Notes: a model not told the origin generated them from the letters alone. Positions 6,828 to 15,174 are shown, counted from the stretch's first letter. The stretch: DNA of 47,292 nt from Deltaproteobacteria bacterium (GCA_019310485.1 JAFDEF010000030.1:1-47292), one strand, 5' to 3'. Translations and numbers: made by a program.

Positions 6828-8270
6828 ATGTTGGTGGCTATCAGTGATATCCATTTTGTAGACGGCACCGCAGGGGAGCACAATCTTCCGTTCAGCGCTT
6901 TCAATAGCGTCTTCTTGTCAGATATTTGTGCATTAGCATCAGAGAAGGATGCAAAGGAGGTAAAAGTGCTCCTCCTGGGAGACATCGTTGACCTAATACG
7001 TAGTACCAAGTGGTTCGATGTAAAACCTGAGGACCGCCCGTGGGGCAAGAGAGGGCTAAGCGATATCCCGACACCGCGAAAGCGCAGTGTTACTGAAAAG
7101 CAATGCCTGAAGATTTTGGGTGAGGCTTCCCAAAGAAGCCTGGAAAAAGAGAATCCGCCTAGTTCTCTTCCCAAGGATACCGTCCTTTACAAAAACTGGA
7201 AAACATTCAAGCTGTTTAGAGAATTAGGAAGTCATCTATCAGAGAGCTGCGGGAGAGAGATCCCGGTGGAAGTAATCTACATTCCCGGGAACCATGACAG
7301 GCTTTGTAACCTTTACCCTTCTGTGCGGGATGCAATTCGCCAAGCCCTTGGAGTCTCAGTGACAAAGGATACCGTGGAAGGGGATCCGAGCGCTGAATGG
7401 TGGTATAGATCCAATTATTTTGATGAGACGCATGGAGTATATGCCAGGCATGGTCATCAGTACGACATATGGAACTTTGGAGGTGGCAACGACTATACCA
7501 GGCAGGGGCACTTGCATACGCCCATCGGTGATGTTTTCACGACTGAATTTGCAGTAAAGATACCCTGGATCCTTGACTCTCTGAGGAAGAAATACCATGA
7601 AGTTACAAAAAAGATGGTCGAGAGCACTAAGGATATTGACAATGTACGACCGCTTAGTACCGTTATGGAATGGATCTATTACCGACTCAAAAAGGAGGAC
7701 CTGGGTGAGATTCGGAAAGCTTTCAATGAGGCATTTGATAGAGTTGTACGAGAACTGCTCGACAACCAACTGATACAGCAATGGAGAAGCCCTTATACTC
7801 ATATTGACGAGGCTTTGAGACTTGCCAGCAATCGGTGGATTAGTTGGCTTCCGAAAGGACTTGTTGATATGCTTGATGCAGAGGACCTTCTTCCCCTTGT
7901 AATGGGTGTGACGGGAGGTTCAGACGACCCTGAAAAAGATATATACACGCAGGCCGCATATAACGAAGGTATCTGGAGGGAAAACCAAGGAATACGATTT
8001 GTACTGTATGGGCATACACATGTCCCCCTGCAGCGGCCTCTTGAAGGTGAGGGCAGGCGGGAGGTTTTCTATATAAACACCGGTACCTGGAGGAATCGCA
8101 TTTACAGGACGGTTGGCCTGGACAAAGCACACGACTTTGTGGATTTGAAGCAAATGACCTATACGATAATGTTCAGAAAGGATGAGGATACAAGGGGCAA
8201 AGAGCCTGGAACTTTGAGCTTTGATATTTGGACCGGTACCAAAAAGAAGCACTACAGCAAAGACTCCTGA
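6828..8270 (+). CDS. Calcineurin-like metallophosphoesterase, 480 residues
   Basis: An intact member of the calcineurin-like phosphoesterase superfamily. Metal ligands can be placed in order: D7-I-H9 (SDIHF), GD52 (LLLGDIVD), GNHDR at 154-158, RHGH around 208-210 and YGHTHVP with H396 and H398. It has long inserts between motifs (57-150 and 214-390), so it is larger than housekeeping members, and its substrate is unknown. No signal peptide is visible. AGGGGGG lies upstream of the ATG. The gene is flanked by a dead molybdopterin enzyme and a TauE/SafE exporter and exists in a second, shattered copy at 1296-1808 and 4280-4612, which points to local duplication or repeated acquisition. Confidence 0.85.
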   Translation: MLVAISDIHFVDGTAGEHNLPFSAFNSVFLSDICALASEKDAKEVKVLLLGDIVDLIRSTKWFDVKPEDRPWGKRGLSDIPTPRKRSVTEKQCLKILGEASQRSLEKENPPSSLPKDTVLYKNWKTFKLFRELGSHLSESCGREIPVEVIYIPGNHDRLCNLYPSVRDAIRQALGVSVTKDTVEGDPSAEWWYRSNYFDETHGVYARHGHQYDIWNFGGGNDYTRQGHLHTPIGDVFTTEFAVKIPWILDSLRKKYHEVTKKMVESTKDIDNVRPLSTVMEWIYYRLKKEDLGEIRKAFNEAFDRVVRELLDNQLIQQWRSPYTHIDEALRLASNRWISWLPKGLVDMLDAEDLLPLVMGVTGGSDDPEKDIYTQAAYNEGIWRENQGIRFVLYGHTHVPLQRPLEGEGRREVFYINTGTWRNRIYRTVGLDKAHDFVDLKQMTYTIMFRKDEDTRGKEPGTLSFDIWTGTKKKHYSKDS

Positions 8271-8302
8271 GCAGTATCTGAAAACTTGAAAGGTGAATTT
8301 GC

Positions 8303-9250
8303 GTGCATTTTCCGGTTTCCGGGGTTGAAATATCTCCTGCAATACCCCTGGTCGTTGCTTTTACAGTGTCGTTTTTCACGTCCATGGGAGGTGTATCAGG
8401 AGCCTTCCTGCTACTTCCCTTCCAGGTGAGTATCCTTCACTTTACGAGCCCCTCGGTCAGCCCTACAAACCTTGTTTATAATATTATCGGAATCCCGGGC
8501 GGCGTTTACAGGTACATGCGGGAAGGAAGAATGGCATGGCCTCTGGCATGGGTGATAATCTCAGGGACGCTGCCAGGTGTCTTTATTGGAGCTATTCTAA
8601 GAATCAAGTACCTTCCTGATCCAAGGCATTTCAAGTTCTTTGTTGGTTGTGTTCTCCTCTATATCGGGGGGCGGCTACTGTATGAGCTAAGCCCGAGGGT
8701 GAGCGCGAAGAAAGCAAAGGGGGCCGAGCTGGAAGAGAGATTTAGAAAAAGGGTGGGGGAAAAGCAAAGCGGGGAAATATCCAGGCCCGGCAGAAAAATC
8801 AGGTCCGTAGAGTTCTCCCCTACCAGGTACACATTTGAATTCTACGGCGAGATTTTTTCTTTTAATGCCCTGGCCCTGTTTGCCGTAACCTTTGCCGTGG
8901 GAATCATCAGCGGCACTTACGGCATAGGGGGTGGCTCTATCATTGCTCCTTTTCTAATAGCCATCTTTGGCCTGCCTGTTTATGCAATAGCGGGCGCCGC
9001 CCTTTTAAGCACATTTCTAACATCCATCGTGGGCGTTTCTTTTTACACCTTGATCGCCCCCTTCTATGCGTACACGGGACTTGCAATAGCCCCGGATTGG
9101 AAGCTGGGCGCTTTGTTTGGTATAGGAGGGTTAATGGGAATGTATTGCGGGGCAAGAGTCCAGAAATACTTTCCAGCCAGGGCTATAAAGTTAATTCTCG
9201 GAGTGGTAATTATGTTTCTTTCAGTCAAATATATTTCAATTATTTTTTAA
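8303..9250 (+). CDS. TauE/SafE family membrane exporter
   Basis: A 315-residue polytopic membrane protein with the TauE/SafE layout: two hydrophobic halves each starting with a Gly-rich helix (FFTSMGGVSGAFLLLPF near residue 25 and GIISGTYGIGGGSIIAPF near 200), separated by a charged cytoplasmic loop (about 130-170). The family exports sulfite, sulfoacetate or other small organosulfur anions. The GTG start has AAAGGTG about 9 bases upstream. It stands 32 bases after the metallophosphoesterase and converges on the OYE-type oxidoreductase gene. A sulfur role fits the neighbouring TusA/DsrE-type cluster but is inference. Confidence 0.8.
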   Translation: MHFPVSGVEISPAIPLVVAFTVSFFTSMGGVSGAFLLLPFQVSILHFTSPSVSPTNLVYNIIGIPGGVYRYMREGRMAWPLAWVIISGTLPGVFIGAILRIKYLPDPRHFKFFVGCVLLYIGGRLLYELSPRVSAKKAKGAELEERFRKRVGEKQSGEISRPGRKIRSVEFSPTRYTFEFYGEIFSFNALALFAVTFAVGIISGTYGIGGGSIIAPFLIAIFGLPVYAIAGAALLSTFLTSIVGVSFYTLIAPFYAYTGLAIAPDWKLGALFGIGGLMGMYCGARVQKYFPARAIKLILGVVIMFLSVKYISIIF

Positions 9251-9334
9251 GTCTCTGCATGGATCTAGCGATCTAGAGAAGCAAGCCATGAAAAGCTGGG
9301 TTTTCTGCGCATAAAAAGAAAAGAGGCAAATTCA

Positions 9335-11233
9335 TTATACCAGCCGGGCGCATTCATAGCCCGAATGTATTGCGTCAATGGCACTTCCCACCAGGCGGCA
9401 ATCTCCTGCTTTACAAAGATCTACCTTGCCCCTTAGCTCTTTTTCGTAATCCGATGACGGTAGCATTCCTTCAAGCACTACCACGCGGTCAACACCCTCA
9501 ATGACTTGCTCCCTCCCCTGGTAGTTTACGAAAACCCTGTCTCCCTTTTTGCGAGTAACTTCACTTTTCACGAGGATCCGGACATTAAGATTTTCCAAAG
9601 ACCTAACGGCAATATTTCTGGAAATCATCTGGCTGTCGGGAAGTATTTCTCGTGACTTGCAAACAAGTGTTACCGAGTTGTTATTATCGGCAAGGGCCTC
9701 CGCTGCATCCACTGCACTAAACCCTTCGCCGATTATCACGACATTTTTTCCACGAGGCATGTTCCTGGGATCAAGAATTTCAATTCCCGCAAACTCTTCA
9801 AGTCCGGGAATGTTCGGATCGGCTTGAACAGATCCATGCGCCAAAAGAACCAGCTCGTACTCTCGAACAAGTTCTTCCGGCTCGGGGGTCCTAAGAACAG
9901 CCTTGATTTCCTTTTCCACTCTTTGCTTGTAATAGGCTATCAACTTGTTAAGGTTTCGCTTTCGGGGCGCAAGAGAGGCCAGGTTTAGTTGCCCACCAAG
10001 CTTGTCTTTTTCAAAAAGGGTAACATCATGGCCTCGTTCCTTGAGTACGAGTGCGGCTTCCATGCCGGCAGGGCCTCCTCCAACTACAGCAATCTTTTTC
10101 TTCCAAGGTGTCTCAGCCAGTTGGGCTTCATCCCTACCAACCCGGGGGTTAATAGTGCACGAGAGCTTGTTGGCACGGTGTATTCCCCCAACACAGCCCT
10201 CCAGGCAGGCTAGGCAAGGTCTTACCGGACCTGCAATGTGCCCCAGCACCTTGCCCAAGAAATCAGGGTCTGCAATAAGCTGCTTACCGACGGTAGCAAA
10301 GTCAGCCATTCCGCCATCCAGAATTTGGTTAATATCCTGCTTGGAATTTACCTGGCCGCCGGTGATTACTGGGACTCTGAGTTCAGCCTTGATTTGTGAG
10401 GCCATCTCCCAGGTTTTTCTTTTTGCTATGCTCACATGTTGAAAATGCCACGCAGGTGTTTCGCACACGGAACCACTTGACACATTAATTGCCGATACTC
10501 CGGCTTTTTCAAGAGCCCTGCTGAACTGGAGCATTTCCGTGATATCGAAGCCTCCTTCAAACATTTCTGAGCCGCTTATTCTGGCCACTACAGGAAGGGA
10601 ACAGGATTCTTTCACTTTTGCCAGGACTTCGAGGGCAAAGCGAAAACGGTTCTCCATGGTCCCTCCGTAAGTATCGTCTCGATCGTTGAGATCTGGAGAC
10701 AGGAATTGTGCTATGAGGTACCCGTCGCCGAATTGAAGTTCGACAAGGTCAAAACCTGCCTTTTCTGCTCTCAAGGCAGCCTTTGCAAAAAGATCCTGGG
10801 CTTCCTCGATTTGCCTTATGTTCATCCTTGTAGGCTTTTTCCCCCCATTTTTACATGGCTTATCTGATGAGGAGAGGTAGATATTTTCAGGAATCGCCGG
10901 ATTTGCCATGCGGCCGGGGTGGTTCAGGTGAGCAATAGCGCGGGCTCCCCTGGCTTTTATTTTACCTGCCAGGCGCGCCAGGCCAGGTAGCATTTCGTCA
11001 CTGTGTATGCCTATCTGGGTCGGTATCTGTCTGAGGTGCGGTTCAAGAAAGAATGGCTCAACGATAACCGCGCCCGCGTGCTCACTTCGTCTCTCCCAAA
11101 AGGAGAAGTGCTCCTCAGTTACCTCACCTGTTTGCTTTCCATACCCTGTTTGTACAGGTGCCACGATAAGGGGGCATCCCAAGCTGAGATCTCCAATTTT
11201 TGCCGGACTTATAAGCTTGTTGGATTCACTCAT
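9335..11233 (-). CDS. OYE-type FMN/4Fe-4S/FAD oxidoreductase (2,4-dienoyl-CoA reductase-like)
   Basis: A 632-residue protein with the fold order of 2,4-dienoyl-CoA reductase/enoate reductase: an OYE-like TIM barrel (1 to about 340), a 4Fe-4S site (C340, C343, C347, C359), then an FAD/NAD(P) domain starting at IAVVGGGPAG (about 381-390). The active-site segment is unusual. Where OYE enzymes have H-x-x-N/H-G-Y-L, this protein has Q167-F-G-D170-G-Y172-L, so both usual substrate-binding residues are replaced while the Tyr is kept. The substrate is therefore probably not a standard enone. It overlaps the TusA-like gene by 4 bases (ATGA), so the two are translated together. A sulfur-related or NAD(P)H oxidase role is possible but unproven. 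Confidence 0.8.
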   Translation of the reverse strand: MSESNKLISPAKIGDLSLGCPLIVAPVQTGYGKQTGEVTEEHFSFWERRSEHAGAVIVEPFFLEPHLRQIPTQIGIHSDEMLPGLARLAGKIKARGARAIAHLNHPGRMANPAIPENIYLSSSDKPCKNGGKKPTRMNIRQIEEAQDLFAKAALRAEKAGFDLVELQFGDGYLIAQFLSPDLNDRDDTYGGTMENRFRFALEVLAKVKESCSLPVVARISGSEMFEGGFDITEMLQFSRALEKAGVSAINVSSGSVCETPAWHFQHVSIAKRKTWEMASQIKAELRVPVITGGQVNSKQDINQILDGGMADFATVGKQLIADPDFLGKVLGHIAGPVRPCLACLEGCVGGIHRANKLSCTINPRVGRDEAQLAETPWKKKIAVVGGGPAGMEAALVLKERGHDVTLFEKDKLGGQLNLASLAPRKRNLNKLIAYYKQRVEKEIKAVLRTPEPEELVREYELVLLAHGSVQADPNIPGLEEFAGIEILDPRNMPRGKNVVIIGEGFSAVDAAEALADNNNSVTLVCKSREILPDSQMISRNIAVRSLENLNVRILVKSEVTRKKGDRVFVNYQGREQVIEGVDRVVVLEGMLPSSDYEKELRGKVDLCKAGDCRLVGSAIDAIHSGYECARLV

Positions 11234-11460
11234 TCCTTTTTCAATGTGATCTGGTAGAAAGAATCTTGTTCCTTTGTTTCAATCAGCTCATATTGGGAGG
11301 GATTAAGTACCCGGAAGATCTCTTCCTTTGTGTCAGGGTCGCTAGCCAGAACTTCAAGGATTTGGCCGGTGCCCATTTCTCTGAACACCTGGCTCACCTT
11401 GAGCAGGGTGATCGGTGAAATGGTGCCCCTTAAATCCAGATGATGAACTTTAGCCTTCAA
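11230..11460 (-). CDS. TusA/SirA-like protein lacking the active cysteine
   Basis: A 76-residue protein of TusA size and pattern: an early strand ending in LDLRG (8-12), then ISPITLLKV, a helix, and a C-terminal strand. In sulfur-carrying TusA proteins the corresponding motif is RGxxCPxPxxK, with Cys carrying the persulfide. Here residue 15 is Ser and the second Pro is Thr, so it cannot carry sulfur in the usual way. The TTG start is supported by GGAGG (complement of 11467-11471) seven bases upstream. It is coupled to the OYE-type gene by a 4-base overlap. It may be a structural or regulatory partner instead of a sulfur carrier. Confidence 0.7.
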   Translation of the reverse strand: MKAKVHHLDLRGTISPITLLKVSQVFREMGTGQILEVLASDPDTKEEIFRVLNPSQYELIETKEQDSFYQITLKKE

Positions 11461-11727
11461 GCAAGTGCCTCCAGAAATGAGCGCTTTTGCAACTTTGAAC
11501 CTCCCGGATGTTCTTCTTGGCCAAGAAAGGAAACAAGGAGCACCGCCGCCGATTTTCCTGAGGCTTTTATTTCAGTATCCTATGGAAACCGAGAATGTTC
11601 CCTCTCAGAGCCCGGCCTTTTATAGGACTAAGGAACAATGATCACAACGGCAAATAATGAGTTTTCTATTGCCAAACTTGAAAGGGCTAAACCTGAAACA
11701 AGCAGGTTTTGGGACAACACGTTCGTT

Positions 11728-11962
11728 CTAAAACACAAGGGCAGCACTGGATTGGAGCAACGCCTCTGTCAAGGTCGCGGCCGCCATAAGTTCAGCGCCT
11801 TCAATTAAATCAGATTTGTGAAGTTGCCTCGTCTCTATACATGGAGTGCAGACCCAGAGTTTGCCTCCAAGCTCCATGAAGTCGTCCACCATTTGTTTCA
11901 GGGGTGGGCGCCCTGCGGGTATTATGTTTTCTAGAATTCCCTTTTTGGCAAGGTGGAGCCCC
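11728..11962 (-). pseudogene. DsrE/DsrF-family protein, N-terminus replaced by palindromic repeat
   Basis: The C-terminal two thirds of a DsrE-like protein are recognisable: GLHLAKKGILENI, GRPPLKQMVDDFMELGGK, VCTPCIETR (CxxC) and DLIEGAELMAAATL. Normal members have about 40 more N-terminal residues forming the first strand and helix. In this place the frame enters the palindromic repeat at 11961-12026, which encodes low-complexity residues and offers only a TTG. The gene was therefore probably broken by insertion of that element. DsrE-like proteins work with TusA in sulfur transfer, which matches the downstream TusA-like gene. Confidence 0.7.
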
Positions 11963-12026
11963 ACGGGCAAGCCCGTGGCACCACTTAGTCTCGCCGAATT
12001 GCTTCGCAATCGGCGGGACTTAGTGG
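11961..12026. repeat. Palindromic (REP/BIME-like) element
   Basis: Two adjacent palindromes: CCACGGGC-AA-GCCCGTGG (11961-11978, perfect) and a long hairpin with outer arms CCACTTAGTC (11981-11990) and GACTTAGTGG (12017-12026, one mismatch) around an inner CGCCGA/TCGGCG stem. The GC-rich flank continues to about 12050. The element separates the DsrE relic from the CCG-domain relic upstream and appears to have interrupted this operon. Confidence 0.75.
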
Positions 12027-12055
12027 TACGACATCCCGCCCGCCCTTAACCGCAT

Positions 12056-12252
12056 TCATCCACGAACCTTGAGAGCATATGTGGTATGAGGACCCACAGT
12101 AATGACTTTTTGCACTCCGGCCTTTTTCAGTTTTCCTACAACATATTTTGCATGTTCCACAAAGCCATCCTGGTCACCTAAGTCATAGAGTAAAATGCCG
12201 CTATAGTACTATGAAGTATTTTTGCAATCGGTTTGGCCATCACCAAAACCAT
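12056..12252 (-). pseudogene. CCG-domain (HdrB/D or GlpC-like) Fe-S protein relic
   Basis: From an ATG at 12252 with AAGGAG seven bases upstream, the frame reads MAKPIAKILHST and then stops. A shift near 12204 restores SGILLYDLGDQDGFVEHAKY followed by LKKAGVQKVITVGPHTTYAL, then a stop at 12056-12058. The combination of IAKIL, GD-E-like and KVIT..PHTTYALK resembles the cysteine-rich CCG domain of heterodisulfide-reductase-like (Fe-S)-binding proteins. Nothing after the palindromic element continues it. It is a frameshifted, truncated first gene of the sigma-54-driven operon. Confidence 0.5.
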
Positions 12253-12531
12253 GCCCCCACTCCTTGCTTGCCTGTATTATGCACAAGCCAAAAAGCGTAA
12301 TGTATGGCCCTTGGTGTGCTTAGCGTTCTAATTTTCCAGCGACCCGCTTGTTAAGCATTTTTGCCGACGCCTTGATCATTAAGTAACCAAGCCTGCTATC
12401 TTCGTTAAAAAGGTGCCGCAACCTTGACTGTTGCCATCGAAGCAGTCTTGAAGGTTCATCGCAAATCTATCAAGCCTAGCACCCCCTTCCACGAAACTTG
12501 GCCAAGTCCGGGTCTCTTGCCTTCACTTTAA

Positions 12532-12546
12532 GCAAGGTCAGTGCCA
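12532..12546 (-). promoter_or_regulatory. Sigma-54 (-24/-12) promoter
   Basis: Read on the minus strand, TGGCAC-TGACC-TTGC matches the sigma-54 consensus TGGCAC-N5-TTGC exactly. Transcription would start near 12520 and run into the CCG relic, DsrE relic, TusA-like and OYE-type genes. The flanking gene-free stretch 12253-12730 shows no other gene. The divergent gene at 12731 encodes a sigma-54 activator, the expected regulator. Confidence 0.8.
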
Positions 12547-12680
12547 AAAAACATGAGTGAAGCATGGCATCCTGCTGCGGCGCTGAAGCAAAATCGCCTC
12601 GAAATAGGACTGAAGGGCCTGAGAAGCCAGTTCATTTTTCTTAAATTTCTCTTCTTTTTTCTTGATGTGTACCATCCAAG

Positions 12681-12701
12681 ATGTTTAGAATGTTTAAACA
12701 T
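12681..12701. promoter_or_regulatory. Candidate activator binding site (UAS)
   Basis: ATGTTTA (12681-12687) is followed after two bases by the perfect 12-base palindrome ATGTTTAAACAT (12690-12701). It lies about 135-150 bases upstream of the sigma-54 promoter and just before the activator gene, the usual distance for an enhancer-like site. Binding by the neighbouring regulator is inference. Confidence 0.5.
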
Positions 12702-12730
12702 GTATTAAGTACTTTAACAGGAGTAAAGTG

Positions 12731-14119
12731 ATGTTTGAGCAAGAGCTAAATGAATACTGGAAGACGGTGGTAGATATTATCCAGGACGGAGTCATGATTG
12801 TAGATCTGAAAGGAATAATCGTTTCCGTTAATAAAGCTTTTCAAGTGATAACAGGCTATGAAAAGCGCGAACTGATTGGAAAGCCCTGCTCCATCTTAAA
12901 CTGTGATACCTGCGAAATAGCGCTGGATAATAACGGAGGTCACTGGTGCTCTTTGTTTCGCTGTGGAACTCTGGATAGGCTGAGGTGTACTTTGAGGAGG
13001 AAGGATGGCGGGTATGTTCATACCCTTAAAAATGCCTCTATTTTCCATGATTCAGAGGGCAAGGTGATGGGAGCGGTTGAGACCTTCACTGACCTTACAG
13101 AAATTATTAGGAAGGATGATCAAATAGAGGCTTTTCGCCAGGAACTCCGTTCGGAAGACGGATTCCACGGGCTACTGGGCGCATCTTCCTGCATGCGCCA
13201 GGTATTTGACCTTGTCACTAATGCTGCCCAGTCGGATGCGCCTGTAATAATTTATGGTGAGAGCGGCACCGGAAAAGACCTTGTAGCTCAGGCCCTTCAC
13301 GAAATAGGCCCACGGAGGGGAAAACCCTTCGTAAAGGTCAACTGCGCTGCTCTGACGGAAACCCTCCTTGAAAGTGAACTTTTTGGCCACATAAAAGGTG
13401 CATATACAGGGGCTTACCGTGACAGGGAGGGGCGCTTCGAAGCAGCGCAAGGGGGTGATATTTTCTTAGACGAGATTGGCGACTTACCCCTCTCCTTGCA
13501 GGTCAAGCTGTTGAGAGTACTGGAGGAAAGGGTAATTGAAAGGGTGGGGGATAACAGGCCTATTCCCGTGGATGTGCGCATTGTCTCTGCAACAAACAAG
13601 AACCTCAAGGAGCTCGTGGAGAGGGGATCCTTTAGAAATGATCTTTTCTTCAGGATCAACGTGATCCCAATAACTCTGCCACCGTTGCGGGAAAGAAGCG
13701 AGGATATACCCCTTCTTGCCGAGGCGTTCTTTCGAAGAATCAAGCTAAAGAGCAATAAAGATATTAAGGGCATAAGCGCGAAAACCATGGAAGTACTTAC
13801 CTCTTGCGATTGGCCGGGGAATGTAAGAGAACTGAAAAGTGCCTTTGAATACGCATTCGTAACCTGTCAGGAGGGACTAATTCAGCCTTATCATCTTCCG
13901 CCAGGCCTTCACGAAGACAAGAGATTGCGAAAACCGGGGAAAAATACACTGCCCAATCACGAGGATATGAAAAGGAGGGAACTTATCCGGGTATTGGAGC
14001 AGGTCCGAGGCAACCAGTCCGAGGCTGCTCGTATACTTGGAGTTTCACGGGTTACCGTATGGAATCGTATGAAGAAATTCGGTATTGATCTCAAGCGCAA
14101 TGTGGCAATCCTGGATTAA
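12731..14119 (+). CDS. PAS-AAA+-Fis sigma-54-dependent transcriptional activator
   Basis: A 462-residue enhancer-binding protein. An N-terminal PAS domain (about 10-125) carries a Cys-rich loop (PCSILNCDTCEIA and HWCSLFRCG), suggestive of metal or redox sensing. The AAA+ domain follows (about 145-375) with Walker A GESGTGKD, the sigma-54 contact loop as GAYTGA, Walker B IFLDEIGDL and the arginine-finger region RNDLFFRIN. A Fis-type helix-turn-helix closes the protein (NQSEAARILGVSRVTVWNRM). ATG at 12731 is preferred over GTG at 12728 because it sits 7 bases after AGGAG. It diverges from the TusA-like/OYE operon, which has a sigma-54 promoter, so it very likely controls it. Confidence 0.9.
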   Translation: MFEQELNEYWKTVVDIIQDGVMIVDLKGIIVSVNKAFQVITGYEKRELIGKPCSILNCDTCEIALDNNGGHWCSLFRCGTLDRLRCTLRRKDGGYVHTLKNASIFHDSEGKVMGAVETFTDLTEIIRKDDQIEAFRQELRSEDGFHGLLGASSCMRQVFDLVTNAAQSDAPVIIYGESGTGKDLVAQALHEIGPRRGKPFVKVNCAALTETLLESELFGHIKGAYTGAYRDREGRFEAAQGGDIFLDEIGDLPLSLQVKLLRVLEERVIERVGDNRPIPVDVRIVSATNKNLKELVERGSFRNDLFFRINVIPITLPPLRERSEDIPLLAEAFFRRIKLKSNKDIKGISAKTMEVLTSCDWPGNVRELKSAFEYAFVTCQEGLIQPYHLPPGLHEDKRLRKPGKNTLPNHEDMKRRELIRVLEQVRGNQSEAARILGVSRVTVWNRMKKFGIDLKRNVAILD

Positions 14120-14390
14120 AAGCCTCGGAGAAATCTTAGTTGACGTAGTTCTCCTCTTTCTTTTGCCCAAGCCTTAGATCGTTTGCTTTGAGCCCTTATT
14201 CCTTAACCCTTGGTGTCTTGTATTTTAAGAATAACTCGCGGGTAGCACAGCGCTTCAGCTCAGCAGTTGAATATATGGCCTGCTTCGCTTATAGTCAGAT
14301 GCACGAGGAAATGAGGTGGAGGGAAATACGTTTTTTTCGTGGCCTTCGCCACTGATGGAGAAGGAATGAAATGCATATGAGGGGGTGGTG

Positions 14391-14939
14391 ATGGACAATG
14401 TAAGTCTTGAGCTGTACTGGAGCAAGGTGATAGAGGGAAGGAGTGCGGAAGCAAAGCTTGTTCATCCAAGCAGTATTGTGACAGCTCCCTGGGTTAGAAT
14501 GAAGTGCCAGTTTGGCTGCACAATGTACGGCAAAGGATATTGTTGTCCTCCTGATACGCCCACACCTGATCAAATGAGAAGAATTCTGGACTCCTACCAT
14601 AGAGGAATACTATTTCATGTTGAAGCAGCGAAGATGCCAGGGCGGAGCAGGAAAAAGTACCTTATGGATTTCTTTGGTTCCCTTGTTGACCTTGAAGCAG
14701 ATATGTTCAAGGATGGCTACTACAAGGTTTTTGCTCTTCTTGCAGGGCCCTGCGAGCTTTGTAAAGAGTGTGCCAAGCAGGGCGGAAAGCCATGTACATT
14801 TGGCCTTCGAGCACGGCCTTCGATGGAGGGTTGTGGCATTGATGTTTACCAGAGCGCGAGGAACAACGGATTCTTTGTAAGACCACTTCGAGAGAAAGAA
14901 GAAACTCAGAATAATTTTTGTCTATTGCTTGTGGACTGA
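14391..14939 (+). CDS. DUF2284 predicted metal-binding protein
   Basis: A 183-residue soluble protein with the DUF2284 pattern of conserved cysteines: CQFGCTMYGKGYCCPPDTP near residues 40-60 and GPCELCKECAKQGGKPC near 120-140, then RPSMEGCGIDV. The cysteines suggest an Fe-S or other metal site; the biochemical role of the family is not known to me. The ATG at 14391 follows GAGGGGG by 6 bases; two in-frame GTG codons just before lack better support. The gene stands alone after the sigma-54 activator and before the MEMO-family gene, with a terminator-like hairpin at its end. Confidence 0.75.
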   Translation: MDNVSLELYWSKVIEGRSAEAKLVHPSSIVTAPWVRMKCQFGCTMYGKGYCCPPDTPTPDQMRRILDSYHRGILFHVEAAKMPGRSRKKYLMDFFGSLVDLEADMFKDGYYKVFALLAGPCELCKECAKQGGKPCTFGLRARPSMEGCGIDVYQSARNNGFFVRPLREKEETQNNFCLLLVD

Positions 14940-14962
14940 GGTCTGGGAAAAACCTCAGTTTC
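14936..14962 (+). terminator. Probable intrinsic terminator
   Basis: CTGAGGT (14936-14942) pairs perfectly with ACCTCAG (14952-14958) and is followed by TTTCTC. The stem includes the stop codon of the DUF2284 gene. The T-run is short, so termination strength is uncertain. Confidence 0.45.
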
Positions 14963-15174
14963 TCTGACAGGGTTCCGTAGGCTGGGCAAAAGGCCGGGCT
15001 CGAAAATTTGTCCGTTTCATAATTGTAAAAACTAATGTATAGTGGAAATTGTAGGAAGTCCTAGAAATAGTCAAGATCCCCGGAAAGTGCGACACTTCCA
15101 ACTTTTTGGCAGGCTGTTTGGAGTCGGGCGGATAGAAGAGACGAGCAAAAACCCGAAAGCAAGGAGGAAGTGCT

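Noticed and set aside
14940..15174. Possible riboswitch in the leader of the MEMO-family gene
   Set aside because: GGAAAGTG/CACTTCC and TCGGG/CCCGA stems are visible, but the stretch does not match any riboswitch consensus I know (cyclic-di-GMP, cobalamin, molybdenum cofactor).
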